Shown: positions 9,111-18,030 of the stretch, piece after piece
Layout: the number at the start of each line of letters is the position of its first letter
Numbering within the stretch: the stretch's first letter is position 1
DNA from: CAKMMH01 sp927798255
Lineage (GTDB): Bacteria > Bdellovibrionota_C > UBA2361 > CAKMMH01
DNA: 64,000 nt
Assembly (NCBI GenBank): GCA_034180415.1
Contig: JAXFOK010000010.1
Span: 5,013 to 69,012, forward strand
Direction of reading: 5' to 3'
Translations under genes and position numbers: made by a program
Notes under the pieces: model-generated
What the model saw: only the letters and a program-made list of their open reading frames with translations
Told to the model about the DNA's origin: nothing
Databases searched by the model: none

Positions 9111-10046
9111 ATGGAAACTACAAAATATATCTGGCTTAACGGGAAAATGGTTAATTGGGAAGATGCAAAAATAAATGTCATTACCCATGCTCTTCATTAT
9201 GGAAGTGCAGCCTTTGAAGGAATACGCGCATATAAAACAGATAAAGGCCCAGGTATATTTAGACTTGAAGAACATATCGACAGACTTTTTTATTCAGCAG
9301 ATGCTCTTGCTATGAAGCTTCCATATACAAAGCAAGAATTAATGGATGCAACTTGCCAAGTTGTTGCACAAAATAATATTGAATCTTGCTACATACGTCC
9401 TATTGTTTTTTATGGTTATGGCGCAATGGGAGTTTCAGTTGCCAATGCTCCGATTGATGTTTGTATTGCTTGCTGGCCTTGGGGAGCTTATATGCCACAC
9501 GAGATGGTCGATGTTAAAATTGTAAACCACAGACGTCTTAGTCCACATGCATTTAAAGCTGATGCAAAAATTGCAGGACATTATATAAATAGTATTATGG
9601 CATCACTTGAGCTTAAAGGCACACATTATCATGAAGGCATTTTACTTGATGAGCAAGGATATATTGCAGAAGGTCCTGGGGAAAATGTTTTCTTTGTAAA
9701 AAATGAAAAACTTATTACTCCAAAACTTGGAAATATATTAGCAGGAATTACGCGTAGAACTGTTATCACTTTAGCAAACGATATGGGAATTGAAGTTGAA
9801 GAAAAACAAATTTTACCAAATGAAGCCTATGAAGCAGATGAAGCTTTCTATTCTGGAACTGCTGTTGAAATTTGCCCAATTCATTCAATCGATGATCATA
9901 TTATTGGAAATGGAAAATTTGATGGAATTTCAAAAACCATTAAAGAAGCTTATAACGAAGCTATCACAATGAAAAACCCTAAACATCAAGATTGGGTAAC
10001 ATTATGCAGTGATAGTAAAGCATCAAAATCAGAAAGTGCGATATAA
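9111..10046 (+). CDS. ilvE: Branched-chain amino acid aminotransferase
   Basis: The 311-residue protein is a class IV PLP aminotransferase of normal IlvE length. LNGKMVNWEDAK and HYGSAAFEGIRAY open the protein, the PLP lysine is probably K153 in ADAKIAGHYINS, and GPGENVFFV and the late GTAVEICPI motif follow. It transfers amino groups between glutamate and the oxo-acids of leucine, isoleucine and valine. AGGAGA lies 7 bases before the ATG. It follows the dead leuD copy and is closed by a terminator at 10063. With leuD broken, it may serve Ile/Val, interconversion or catabolism rather than de novo leucine synthesis. Confidence 0.93.
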   Translation: METTKYIWLNGKMVNWEDAKINVITHALHYGSAAFEGIRAYKTDKGPGIFRLEEHIDRLFYSADALAMKLPYTKQELMDATCQVVAQNNIESCYIRPIVFYGYGAMGVSVANAPIDVCIACWPWGAYMPHEMVDVKIVNHRRLSPHAFKADAKIAGHYINSIMASLELKGTHYHEGILLDEQGYIAEGPGENVFFVKNEKLITPKLGNILAGITRRTVITLANDMGIEVEEKQILPNEAYEADEAFYSGTAVEICPIHSIDDHIIGNGKFDGISKTIKEAYNEAITMKNPKHQDWVTLCSDSKASKSESAI

Positions 10047-10062
10047 AAAAATATTAATTAAT

Positions 10063-10090
10063 ATAAGCCTCACAAAACGAGGCTTATTTA
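10063..10090 (+). terminator. Terminator after ilvE
   Basis: The stem ATAAGCCTC / GAGGCTTAT (10063-10071 and 10079-10087) encloses a 7-base loop, 17 bases past the ilvE stop, and is followed by a short T-rich stretch. Confidence 0.75.
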
Positions 10091-10280
10091 ACACATGGAT
10101 TTTGCAATATAGAACACGCAAGTTTCACAAACTCATGTAATAATTGCATGATGTTTAATATATTAAGATTTACAGTAAGTACCCGAAGGGGACTTGATTG
10201 CATGAAATCCTCGCACGCACCAGAACACCGTCAGGGGTTCACTAAAAAATTCGAAGTAATCCTAGCTTTAAAATTCACTT

Positions 10281-10745
10281 TTAATGAAAACGAGAAAAGT
10301 CTGTTGCTATGTATTTTTCAAATTGTTTTTTGCAATACTCTTTCTTAATTCCTGTTTTTTTATCAGTACGATTTCCATTAAACCAAATGCTTCTTTTCCC
10401 TTTATTTTTTCCTTCTTTATTTGTTACGCACTCGTTTAAAAACTCATCAGAGGACATAATCCACATCATATCTAATCGCTCAGAGTAGAATACAAAATAA
10501 AAGTTATCTGTACGCTCGTGAATGATCGCACTAAACAGTGCAGCATCTCCCTTTATAACATCACTAGAACGAGCTTTAATTTGAATTTCAATAAAAGTAC
10601 CATCTTCCTTTTTTATTATGCAATCTACTCCATGGTCATCCACTAATGGAAGATAAACATCTAAACCTTCCATTAGCATTTTGCCGACTAAATTATATTC
10701 CATGCGTTTTCCAAATCCAGCTGAATGTCTAAATGAAATCCCCAT
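10281..10745 (-). CDS. PD-(D/E)XK-like nuclease-fold protein beside the DUF262 gene
   Basis: This 154-residue protein carries HGVDCIIKKEDG followed by FIEIQIKARS, the D-then-(E/Q)xK arrangement of restriction-endonuclease-fold proteins. An early conserved Glu (RMEYNLVGKML) fits helix 1 of that fold. GGGGGAG precedes the ATG. It lies 21 bases after the DUF262/DUF1524 gene on the same strand, so the two probably form one operon. The inference is a small nuclease or nucleic-acid-binding partner in a defence cassette. The exact family is not certain; DUF4365-like is my best guess. Confidence 0.6.
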   Translation of the reverse strand: MGISFRHSAGFGKRMEYNLVGKMLMEGLDVYLPLVDDHGVDCIIKKEDGTFIEIQIKARSSDVIKGDAALFSAIIHERTDNFYFVFYSERLDMMWIMSSDEFLNECVTNKEGKNKGKRSIWFNGNRTDKKTGIKKEYCKKQFEKYIATDFSRFH

Positions 10746-10766
10746 TCTCCCCCCATTTAAAAATAT

Positions 10767-12590
10767 TTATAGAAACATCTTTGTATTCCACACTAGATTA
10801 ACTAACTGTATAAGGAGCTCAGTTCGCTCAGAAATCTCCACTTTGCCGAACTGTAAGTAAGGTTTAAATTTTAAACCATTATCGACAATAAATTTGTTGA
10901 ATTTCGGGTTATTCTGGTAAGCTAACTCCCCCAAAGATTCCGTGTATATATTCCCCTCATTAGAACAATACTTTGAGAGCTTATAATCATACTTTGAATC
11001 ATTCAGACTCGAATTTATACTCTTATGCAAAAGAAGCAAAGCCCCGAAACTATTTCTCCAACGTTTAAAATCTTCTTGATCAGTATACTCATTAGAAAAC
11101 CACTCATAATGATCCGAAATAATATGCTCAATTTCAAAAGGATTCTTAGTTTTAGTATTCATATAATTACAATAATTCGAAGCCACTCCTGTTTGTTCCT
11201 CGATATAACTTGTAATACGTGCAAGTATATTTTTAATATACTTCTTAGTGAAACTATTCAAACGAAACTCAGGAAGTATCTCTGTAGAATTGTAAGCTAA
11301 ATTCTCATATTGTGTTCTTAAACGAATTTTCAAATCCTCAATTGAACAACAACGAATATTTTTTGTCACATTAAACACATAGTTCTTAATCGTGCTATAA
11401 TCTACAGATTTGTAATTTGTTACCCTGGCCATAATCATTAAGTCGATGAACCTAGCAACTAGATTTATTTTCTCAATAATTACCAAATCGTCATCATTAT
11501 AACAAATCGGTGCTAACAATAATTGTGGTTGAAGTGTAAAATTAACCTGTGCATTGTAGTAAATATACTTTGTGTCTTCTGAAAAAATATTTTCAGCTTC
11601 ACGAATTTTATAATAGGCATGTGCAAACTTAACAAAATGTTTAATAAAAAGTTCAAAATCATCTGATGTATCCAAACAAAGTTTGTTCCGTTCATCGCGA
11701 ACCCATTTATGAAAAGGTCCACCTATTATATCAAAGTCCTGATTTACAGATCCAGCTTTTGTTTCACGAATAGTTTCTGCGTATTGTGCTCTTAGCCACG
11801 CTTTAATAAAAGTTTCATCTCCCTTGTCATCATCTTTCCTAAGGAAAAAAATTGTTTCCTTCCAAATATCATTTAATTTTTCACGTTTAGTATCATCATT
11901 AATTTTTGATAATAAATACCCCTTAAGCATTTCTGTTGAAGTAAGACTAAGGCCACGATCGTTCATCGTAACAAAAATCTTATGCGCATCTTGTTCTGTT
12001 GTTGCCACAATCTCGATAAAAAATACTTTTTCAACTAACCAGTCACAAAAATGTAAAAGCATATCATCTGTAATATTATCTACAGGAAAGACATCAATAA
12101 TATCATTATATCTGTCATAAAGATTTTTCACAGACTCTCCTAAATTAGTTGTATCAAACGGTTGATCATTAAAAATTGCATCCATACACTGTGATCTATC
12201 ATCAACATTAATATTAAATGATTTCGTTCCATAAGCTTCGGAAAAAATCATCTGTTTAATTGTATCATGTCTTTCATTGAGCATTCGCAGTCTATTATTA
12301 AGATACATTAGTAAAAGAGTAAGTGAAGAAAGTCTTTGTTGCCCGTCAATAATTGCATTTTCTCTTCCTGCAAGAACGATAGAACCCATGAAATATGCAT
12401 CATAATTCTCCACTTCCTTACGGTCATGATCAGGTTTATAACAATCGATAAACTCCGACGTAAGATCATCAATTAGTTCTTCGATATGTTTCCTCTGCCA
12501 CATATACTCTCGTTGATAGTAATGAATAGAATATTTTGTATTCTGAAGAAGTTGCTTTAAACTCTTAGGTGAACCTTCAATCTTTTTCAT
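10767..12590 (-). CDS. DUF262 + DUF1524 protein (GmrSD-like type IV restriction enzyme)
   Basis: About 607 residues. The N-terminal DUF262 domain shows YQREYMWQRKHIEELIDDL and AIIDGQQRLSSL (the DGQQR motif that binds and hydrolyses nucleotides). The C-terminal part has FEIEHIISDHYEW and an Asn-rich follow-up, matching the DUF1524 His-Me finger (HNH-like) nuclease. GmrSD enzymes with this order cut DNA carrying modified bases such as glucosylated hydroxymethylcytosine. I chose the ATG at 12590, as AAGGA sits 6 bases before it; another ATG at 12596 is too close. The convergence of nuclease, NTPase and partner gene supports phage defence. Confidence 0.82.
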   Translation of the reverse strand: MKKIEGSPKSLKQLLQNTKYSIHYYQREYMWQRKHIEELIDDLTSEFIDCYKPDHDRKEVENYDAYFMGSIVLAGRENAIIDGQQRLSSLTLLLMYLNNRLRMLNERHDTIKQMIFSEAYGTKSFNINVDDRSQCMDAIFNDQPFDTTNLGESVKNLYDRYNDIIDVFPVDNITDDMLLHFCDWLVEKVFFIEIVATTEQDAHKIFVTMNDRGLSLTSTEMLKGYLLSKINDDTKREKLNDIWKETIFFLRKDDDKGDETFIKAWLRAQYAETIRETKAGSVNQDFDIIGGPFHKWVRDERNKLCLDTSDDFELFIKHFVKFAHAYYKIREAENIFSEDTKYIYYNAQVNFTLQPQLLLAPICYNDDDLVIIEKINLVARFIDLMIMARVTNYKSVDYSTIKNYVFNVTKNIRCCSIEDLKIRLRTQYENLAYNSTEILPEFRLNSFTKKYIKNILARITSYIEEQTGVASNYCNYMNTKTKNPFEIEHIISDHYEWFSNEYTDQEDFKRWRNSFGALLLLHKSINSSLNDSKYDYKLSKYCSNEGNIYTESLGELAYQNNPKFNKFIVDNGLKFKPYLQFGKVEISERTELLIQLVNLVWNTKMFL

Positions 12591-12649
12591 AAACATTCCT
12601 TAATTATATTAATTTTAAACATATATAAACTTTCTTTATTTCCATCTTC

Positions 12650-13867
12650 CTACTCCCACAAATTATTCATAGGCACGGCGAACATATTTTCATAAAATTC
12701 AATAACATGTTCGCCAGTGTATAACACGATACCTATAAACTTTTTTTCTTTAGCTAAGTGTTCTTTAAACCATTTTAGGTGTTTAAAATAATCTCTAGAC
12801 ATTGAAGAACCAGATTTAACTTCTATGCCATAAATGGTATCTTGTGGAGCTTCAATAATAAAATCTATTTCATGATTATTTCGATCTCTATAATGATGTA
12901 ACTTATACTCTTCATCTTTAATTTCAATTTCTGCCATAAGCTCATTATACACAAATGTTTCAAATACTTTCCCAGATTTATCTTGATCTAAAAATAAATC
13001 TTTAAAATTCCATCCTAAAACTGCACTCATTAATCCAGTGTCTGTAATAAAAAACTTAGGCTGTTTATTAACACGTTCATAATCTGATTTTAACCAAGGA
13101 GAAAGCCTATCTACTAAATAAGTGTTTTCTAATACTGATATGTAGCTATCTAAAGTTTGATTTACAATTCCTAATGATGATGTAATTTTTGATTTATCAA
13201 TAAATTTAGAAGAAAAAGATGCAATAATCGAAAATAAATCTTTTAAATAATCTTGCCTTTTTATATTTGCAATAACTTTTAAATCATTTTCAAGTATTGT
13301 ATTTATATAATCATTAAACCAAGACTTCCTTTCTTTTTCATTATTTATAGAAAGTGCTTCTGGGTATCCGCCCTTAAAAATTAATTCCGAAATATTTTCT
13401 TTATCATATTTTTTATTTTGAATAAAATTAAGAGTAGATATTCTGTTTAAAAAATTAGCACTTCGGCCTTCTATTTCAGCTTGACTAAGAGGCCTAAGCC
13501 TAACCTTTTTTACTCTACCTGCTAGTGATTCTTTTACGGTAGGTAAATTTTGGATATTAACAGAACCTGTAATTAAATACTGACCATATCTATTATCATC
13601 ATCAACCACTTGTTTAATTGCAGTTACTAATTCAGGAACTTTTTGTATTTCATCTATAACCATAGTATCGTTTGAAGGATTTTTTACAAAAAGCTTAGGA
13701 TCGTTTTTTGCAGCATCATAAAGTGCAAAGTCATCAAGCGTTCTATAATTTTTAAAAATAGTTTTTGAAAGAGTTGTTTTTCCACATTGTCTAGCACCCG
13801 CTAAAATAACGACTCTACGCTTTGTTAAAGCAGATTTTATATTTTCCTCTTGCCATCTTTTATACAT
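12650..13867 (-). CDS. AAA ATPase with DUF4143 C-terminal domain
   Basis: The 405-residue protein has Walker A GARQCGKTTL near residue 24 and Walker B MVIDEIQKVPEL near 69. The sensor-like motif LITGSVNIQNL and AGRVKKVRLRPLSQ follow, and the DUF4143 end has FETFVYNEL, HYRDRNNHEIDFIIE and IEVKSGSS. The last block is a D-ExK restriction-nuclease-like core. This architecture is common, often multi-copy, and of unknown function. It lies 60 bases upstream of the DUF262 gene on the same strand. A second, unrelated-looking copy sits at 14101-15369. Confidence 0.85.
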   Translation of the reverse strand: MYKRWQEENIKSALTKRRVVILAGARQCGKTTLSKTIFKNYRTLDDFALYDAAKNDPKLFVKNPSNDTMVIDEIQKVPELVTAIKQVVDDDNRYGQYLITGSVNIQNLPTVKESLAGRVKKVRLRPLSQAEIEGRSANFLNRISTLNFIQNKKYDKENISELIFKGGYPEALSINNEKERKSWFNDYINTILENDLKVIANIKRQDYLKDLFSIIASFSSKFIDKSKITSSLGIVNQTLDSYISVLENTYLVDRLSPWLKSDYERVNKQPKFFITDTGLMSAVLGWNFKDLFLDQDKSGKVFETFVYNELMAEIEIKDEEYKLHHYRDRNNHEIDFIIEAPQDTIYGIEVKSGSSMSRDYFKHLKWFKEHLAKEKKFIGIVLYTGEHVIEFYENMFAVPMNNLWE

Positions 13868-14100
13868 ATAATATGTTTCCTTAAGAATAAATTACGCAAA
13901 AATGCAATTAGTAATATCGCAATTATTAAACTATATATCAAGCGAAAATGCAATCATAAAGTTAGCGAAAATAAAACTAGAAGGCTCGCGAAGATGAAGA
14001 CAGAGACATAATATACTGATTTTATTTAACTATTTTTTATTAATTCAAATTATAAATTAAGAGAAAAACTATAAAAAATCTTTCAGATAAAAATATAATT
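13868..14100. repeat. Short imperfect direct repeats between the two DUF4143 genes
   Basis: Variants of (A)GCGAAAATGCAAT recur at about 13891, 13938, 13966 and 13984 in an otherwise very AT-rich spacer. They could be operator sites or replication-slippage repeats; no gene is visible. Confidence 0.35.
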
Positions 14101-15369
14101 TTAGCAAAGGGCTGTAAGAGGAACTACATGCACGCCATCTTCTCTTGTATATGCTGCTCCGACTATTCCACAAATGACACACAAAGCACTTGGTTCATGT
14201 CCTTCATCTTTCATAATCTTCTTAATTGTTAATAGCTCTTTTGCCGCAGCATCAATCTGATTTGCTCCTAGCTTTATTTCAATTGCTGCCCAACGGCCAT
14301 CTGGAAGTTCAATTATGGCATCAGCTTCATTTCCTCTATTATCCCGTAAATGATAGAGCTTCCCTCCAATATTTTCTGCATAAATTCTTAAATCATGTTC
14401 ACATAATGCTTCAAATAAAAAACCAAAAGTATTTAAATCATCATAAAGCATTTTTGATGTTGCAGAAAGTGCTGCCACAGCAAGAGAAACATCTGAAAAA
14501 TGTCTTTTAGGAGAATTTAAAATTCTTTTTGAGGAACGAAGTTTAATATTAAAAGCTTCTTGGTCTTCTAATAAAAAAAGTCGATTAAAAATACTCAAAT
14601 AATCTGATAACGTATTTTTATCGATCTGCTCTTTATCATAAGATTCCATATCTCTTTTTAAAGTATTATTACTTACTATTGTACTTTCATTTCTAGCAAG
14701 AGAATAAATTAAAGAACGAACTTTTCTAGCATCTCTCTTAACACCATCAACCTGAAACATATCATCAGTAATAACAGCTTTTAAATATGACTTTGCAACC
14801 TCTGATGCAACTTCTTCTTTTTGGCCTATAACAGCTGGCCACCCACCTCTTATACAATAATAAATAAGTTCATTTAATGTCGCTTCTTTAACTTTTTGAG
14901 TTTTTATTTTTGTATTAAAAATTGATTCTAAACTTACACATCCACAAGAATCACCTGTCTCATAAAGGCTCATGGTTCGCATACGTAAAATTCCAAAACG
15001 TCCTGTGCCACTATGTAATATCCCCTTGTGATTTGGAGTCGCAGAACCTGTAAGAATAAACACACCTTTTTCTCCAATTTGATCAACTTTAAATCGCACA
15101 GCATCCCAAAGAGATGGTACTTCTTGCCATTCATCAATTAATCTTGGTTTATTTCCATCTAATACTAAACTTGGGTCAAGGGCCGCTAACGTGCGATTTT
15201 GGAAATTTCCCTTAGGGTCTGCAATATAACAAACGCTTGCCGAATGTTTTAAAGACGTCCATGTTTTTCCACACCATTTAGGTCCTTCAATTGCGACAGC
15301 ACCAAAAGTATTAAGATATTCTTGAACTTTTTTATCAATTAATCGCTTTTTATAACCATTAAGTTCCAT
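14101..15369 (-). CDS. AAA ATPase with DUF4143 domain, second copy
   Basis: The 422-residue protein has Walker A GPKWCGKTWT near residue 29, Walker B RLIDEWQEVPSLWDAV, LTGSATPNH and, at the C-terminus, LFEALCEHDLRIYAENIG, YHLRDNRGNEADAIIEL and AIEIKLG (a D-ExK core). Domain order equals that of the 12650-13867 gene but the sequence differs throughout. The two therefore belong to separate subfamilies and are not a recent duplication. Its promoter region contains a 31-bp direct repeat (15394 and 15440). Function unknown. Confidence 0.85.
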   Translation of the reverse strand: MELNGYKKRLIDKKVQEYLNTFGAVAIEGPKWCGKTWTSLKHSASVCYIADPKGNFQNRTLAALDPSLVLDGNKPRLIDEWQEVPSLWDAVRFKVDQIGEKGVFILTGSATPNHKGILHSGTGRFGILRMRTMSLYETGDSCGCVSLESIFNTKIKTQKVKEATLNELIYYCIRGGWPAVIGQKEEVASEVAKSYLKAVITDDMFQVDGVKRDARKVRSLIYSLARNESTIVSNNTLKRDMESYDKEQIDKNTLSDYLSIFNRLFLLEDQEAFNIKLRSSKRILNSPKRHFSDVSLAVAALSATSKMLYDDLNTFGFLFEALCEHDLRIYAENIGGKLYHLRDNRGNEADAIIELPDGRWAAIEIKLGANQIDAAAKELLTIKKIMKDEGHEPSALCVICGIVGAAYTREDGVHVVPLTALC

Positions 15370-15393
15370 AGCGTAACCTATTTAAAAATTTAT

Positions 15394-15470
15394 ATTCATA
15401 CAAATATTCAGATTTCATTCATACGTATAGATAGATTTTATTCATACAAATATTCAAATTTCAAGCATAC
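15394..15470. repeat. 31-bp direct repeat upstream of the DUF4143 gene
   Basis: ATTCATACAAATATTCA followed by (G/A)ATTTCA...CATAC occurs at 15394-15424 and again at 15440-15470, four mismatches in 31 bases, start-to-start distance 46. The position just before the minus-strand gene suggests regulatory sites. Confidence 0.55.
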
Positions 15471-15595
15471 ATCATAAAAAAACAACGCAATATATTGATT
15501 TTATTATATTAATTTTTAGATCTATAATCTTTCCTTAAAAAACTTTTCTTTAAAATCTATTATCTTTAGGATTTCTTTATCGAAATAATTTGTAT

Positions 15596-15730
15596 TTAAA
15601 TCTTAGCCGTTAGCGTTAAATTAAAATCATCAAAGCCGTTTTTCTTATAAAAATTAATTGCGTGTTTGTTTGCTAAGCTTACTATAACTTTTTTCTTATT
15701 CATGATATAGCACATCACTTTTTCAAAGAC
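15596..15730 (-). pseudogene. C-terminal fragment of a GNAT acetyltransferase
   Basis: Read on the minus strand, a 44-codon open stretch ends at TAA 15596 and contains NKHAINFYKKNGF, the classic final motif of GNAT N-acetyltransferases (acetyl-CoA-binding N..Ai.fY.k.GF). A stop precedes it and the acetyl-CoA-binding body is missing. It is a remnant of a gene whose 5' part is gone. The rest of 15370-15970 holds no gene that I can see. Confidence 0.7.
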
Positions 15731-15971
15731 TTAAACTTTATTAATTTTAACAATGCGTTATTTAGTGTTTAAGGAGAAATTTTCCCAAAAATATCAAAAA
15801 ATCACCATTTGAACACTAAAAAATTTAGTTTTAATACATACATCTAAAAAATCTTAAATTTTTTTCTCTCTCTCTGCATTTAAAAAAGTATTATTTCATT
15901 TATTAAAAAATTTTTGTAATATTCTCATTACATTAAAATATCAATTTATACATTTATTGTTTGTAAACATT

Positions 15972-16667
15972 ATGAATAATCTTAATCTTTCTTTAATATC
16001 AAATTTTTTTATTGCAATACTTGCTATCATTAACCCTGTTGGAAATATTCCCGTTTTTATCGATCAAGTTAGAAATGACTCGAAAATAGTACAAAAAGAT
16101 ATTGCGATGTTACTATCACTTATTATTTTTGTAATAATGCTTATTTTCTTTTTAACGGGAGAATCGCTACTTAAAATATTTGGAATAACAATACCTGCAT
16201 TCCGTATTGCTGGTGGAATTTTAATTTTACTTATTGGTCTAAGAACAATTAATGGAAGAAAAAATTTTGATACAAGCGATTTTGTCGCAGAGCCTGAAGA
16301 AAAAAGCACTTTTAAACAAGCAAAGAAAAGAGTAGCTTCTTTAGTAGTACCTCTTGCAATACCGATTTTTGTAGGCCCTGGAGTTGCAACAACTGTAATA
16401 TTATATTCTCAACAAATTTCAGGCATAACTAATACTATCGCAGCAGTTATAGCCATGTTTCTTGTAAGCTCAATAGTTGCAAGTTTTCTTCTTATATCAA
16501 ATTGGTTTTCAAGAATTTTCGGAAAAAATTTCATGGATATAATTTCAAGAACTATGGGGTTAATTTTGTGTGCAATAGCAATTCAATTTATGATAGAAGG
16601 TATAAATCAATTATTTCCCGGAGTCATAAACCCAGAATTCACACATGAAATTGTTAAGAGTAATTAA
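15972..16667 (+). CDS. MarC family integral membrane protein
   Basis: About 231 residues with six hydrophobic segments. ILAIINPVGNIPVFI near the N-terminus, FRIAGGILILLIGL and PLAIPIFVGPGVATTVI are the conserved blocks of the MarC/UPF0056 family. The name comes from E. coli marC, but no resistance function has been shown for it. I prefer ATG 15972; a TTG at 15957 would add five residues. No strong ribosome-binding site is visible. Convergent with the rRNA methyltransferase gene downstream. Confidence 0.88.
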   Translation: MNNLNLSLISNFFIAILAIINPVGNIPVFIDQVRNDSKIVQKDIAMLLSLIIFVIMLIFFLTGESLLKIFGITIPAFRIAGGILILLIGLRTINGRKNFDTSDFVAEPEEKSTFKQAKKRVASLVVPLAIPIFVGPGVATTVILYSQQISGITNTIAAVIAMFLVSSIVASFLLISNWFSRIFGKNFMDIISRTMGLILCAIAIQFMIEGINQLFPGVINPEFTHEIVKSN

Positions 16668-16671
16668 GGAA

Positions 16672-16735
16672 ACATTGATTAATGCAAAATTTAGTCGCCC
16701 CCTTACGGTGCCGGGCTTGTGCGGATTACATTATA
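16672..16735. repeat. Repeat fragment shared with 61971-62020
   Basis: TAAGGAAACATTGATTAATG-CAAAATTTAGTCG followed by a GC-rich stretch resembles the sequence at 61974 (AAGGATACACGGATTAATTC, then AAAATTTTAGTCG and a C/G-rich stretch). The first part, AAGGAAACATTGAT, also ends the gene at 31526-32446. It looks like a degenerate dispersed repeat or an insertion-sequence end. Confidence 0.4.
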
Positions 16736-16752
16736 ATGTGGTAGACTGACAA

Positions 16753-18012
16753 TTAAATAATTTCTAACACCCCTACCGTCTCCACATGATAAGTATTTGG
16801 AAACATGTCAAGAATTGAAAAAGAAGAAATTTTGTAGCCTTTGCTAAGTAACTCTTTTAAATCACGCTCAAATGTCGGTAAGGCACAACTTATATAAATA
16901 ACTATGCTTGTATCCTTTGGATTAATATATTCTACAACTTCTTTTGCTCCACCTCTTGGCGGATCTAATAAAACTAAATTTCCAAGCTTATTCTTCTTTA
17001 CAAACTTTTCACACGAACTTTGAATAAATAAAATCTTATCTCCTAAATTTTTTTCTTTCGAAATATTTTCACCTCTTTTTACAAGCTTACCATCTAACTC
17101 TACCGCTGTAATCTTTTTTGAAATGCTAGATAACATAAATGTAAAATTACCTGAGCCCGCATAAAGCTCTGTTACACTATTAAAAGGTCCTCTCTTAAAA
17201 GATTCATCTTTTACGAAATTTACTAAATACTTATTTGCTTCAATATTTACTTGCGAAAAATGACCTGCAGATTCTTCAAATTCAAAATTTTTAAAAATCT
17301 CCTTTCCTCTATATTCAAAAATAAATTTATAAGGAAATTTTTTATATATATCAAAAAAGTTTTTTTCTCTTAATTCTTTAACTTGATACTCTTCTCTAAT
17401 ATTTAAAATAGCAAAAATATTTTCTACATCATCATCTAAAACTAATGAATAAAAATACTTTCCATACTTACTTATTTCTGGTTTTAACTCTTTAAAACTT
17501 TCATTTAATTTTTTAGATAGTATTTGACACTCATCAAATGAAACAACATCATGAGTTTCATTTCTAAAAAATCCCATTTTGCCATTTTCTAAAATATGAA
17601 TAAGCGCCCTTTTTCTATAATTAAATGGCAAAAGTTTTCCCTCGCCTAACACATTAATATCAAAATCAAGAGAAACCTTGCCATGAATTTTTAAATAATC
17701 ACTAACTACTTTTTTCTTTAATCTTAATTGCTCACTATACTCTATATGCTGAAAATGACATCCTCCACATTGATAAAAAAGTGGACACTTAGGCTCTACT
17801 CTAAAAGGAGAAACCTCTAAAATTTCTAAAGGCTCACCTCTTAAAAACGTCTTTGAATCTTTTGTAATTTTAGCTTTTACAATTTCACCAGGGATAACAT
17901 AAGGTAAAAAAATTTTTTTATTTATAATGCTATCATCATCTGATTTTGTAACGACACCTATAAAATCTTTACTATATGTGGGATTTAATACTTTTACGAC
18001 AACTTCTTTCAT
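16753..18012 (-). CDS. 23S rRNA/tRNA uracil-5 methyltransferase (RlmD/TrmA family)
   Basis: The 419-residue protein has an N-terminal TRAM-like domain. A 4Fe-4S cysteine cluster follows (CPLFYQCGGCHFQHI, around residues 75-90). The SAM-binding fold has ELYAGSGNFTFML, LLDPPRGG and the nucleophile region YISCALPTFERDL, where the Cys attacks uracil C6. The Fe-S motif points to the RlmD/RlmCD side rather than TrmA, which lacks it. These enzymes make m5U in 23S rRNA. It is 18 bases downstream of the M23 peptidase on the same strand. Confidence 0.9.
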   Translation of the reverse strand: MKEVVVKVLNPTYSKDFIGVVTKSDDDSIINKKIFLPYVIPGEIVKAKITKDSKTFLRGEPLEILEVSPFRVEPKCPLFYQCGGCHFQHIEYSEQLRLKKKVVSDYLKIHGKVSLDFDINVLGEGKLLPFNYRKRALIHILENGKMGFFRNETHDVVSFDECQILSKKLNESFKELKPEISKYGKYFYSLVLDDDVENIFAILNIREEYQVKELREKNFFDIYKKFPYKFIFEYRGKEIFKNFEFEESAGHFSQVNIEANKYLVNFVKDESFKRGPFNSVTELYAGSGNFTFMLSSISKKITAVELDGKLVKRGENISKEKNLGDKILFIQSSCEKFVKKNKLGNLVLLDPPRGGAKEVVEYINPKDTSIVIYISCALPTFERDLKELLSKGYKISSFSILDMFPNTYHVETVGVLEII

Positions 18013-18030
18013 AATGATATTAATATAGCA

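Noticed and set aside
10148..10348. 66-codon plus-strand frame between ilvE and the nuclease-like gene
   Set aside because: Its second half is antisense to the 10281-10745 gene and no ribosome-binding site is visible.
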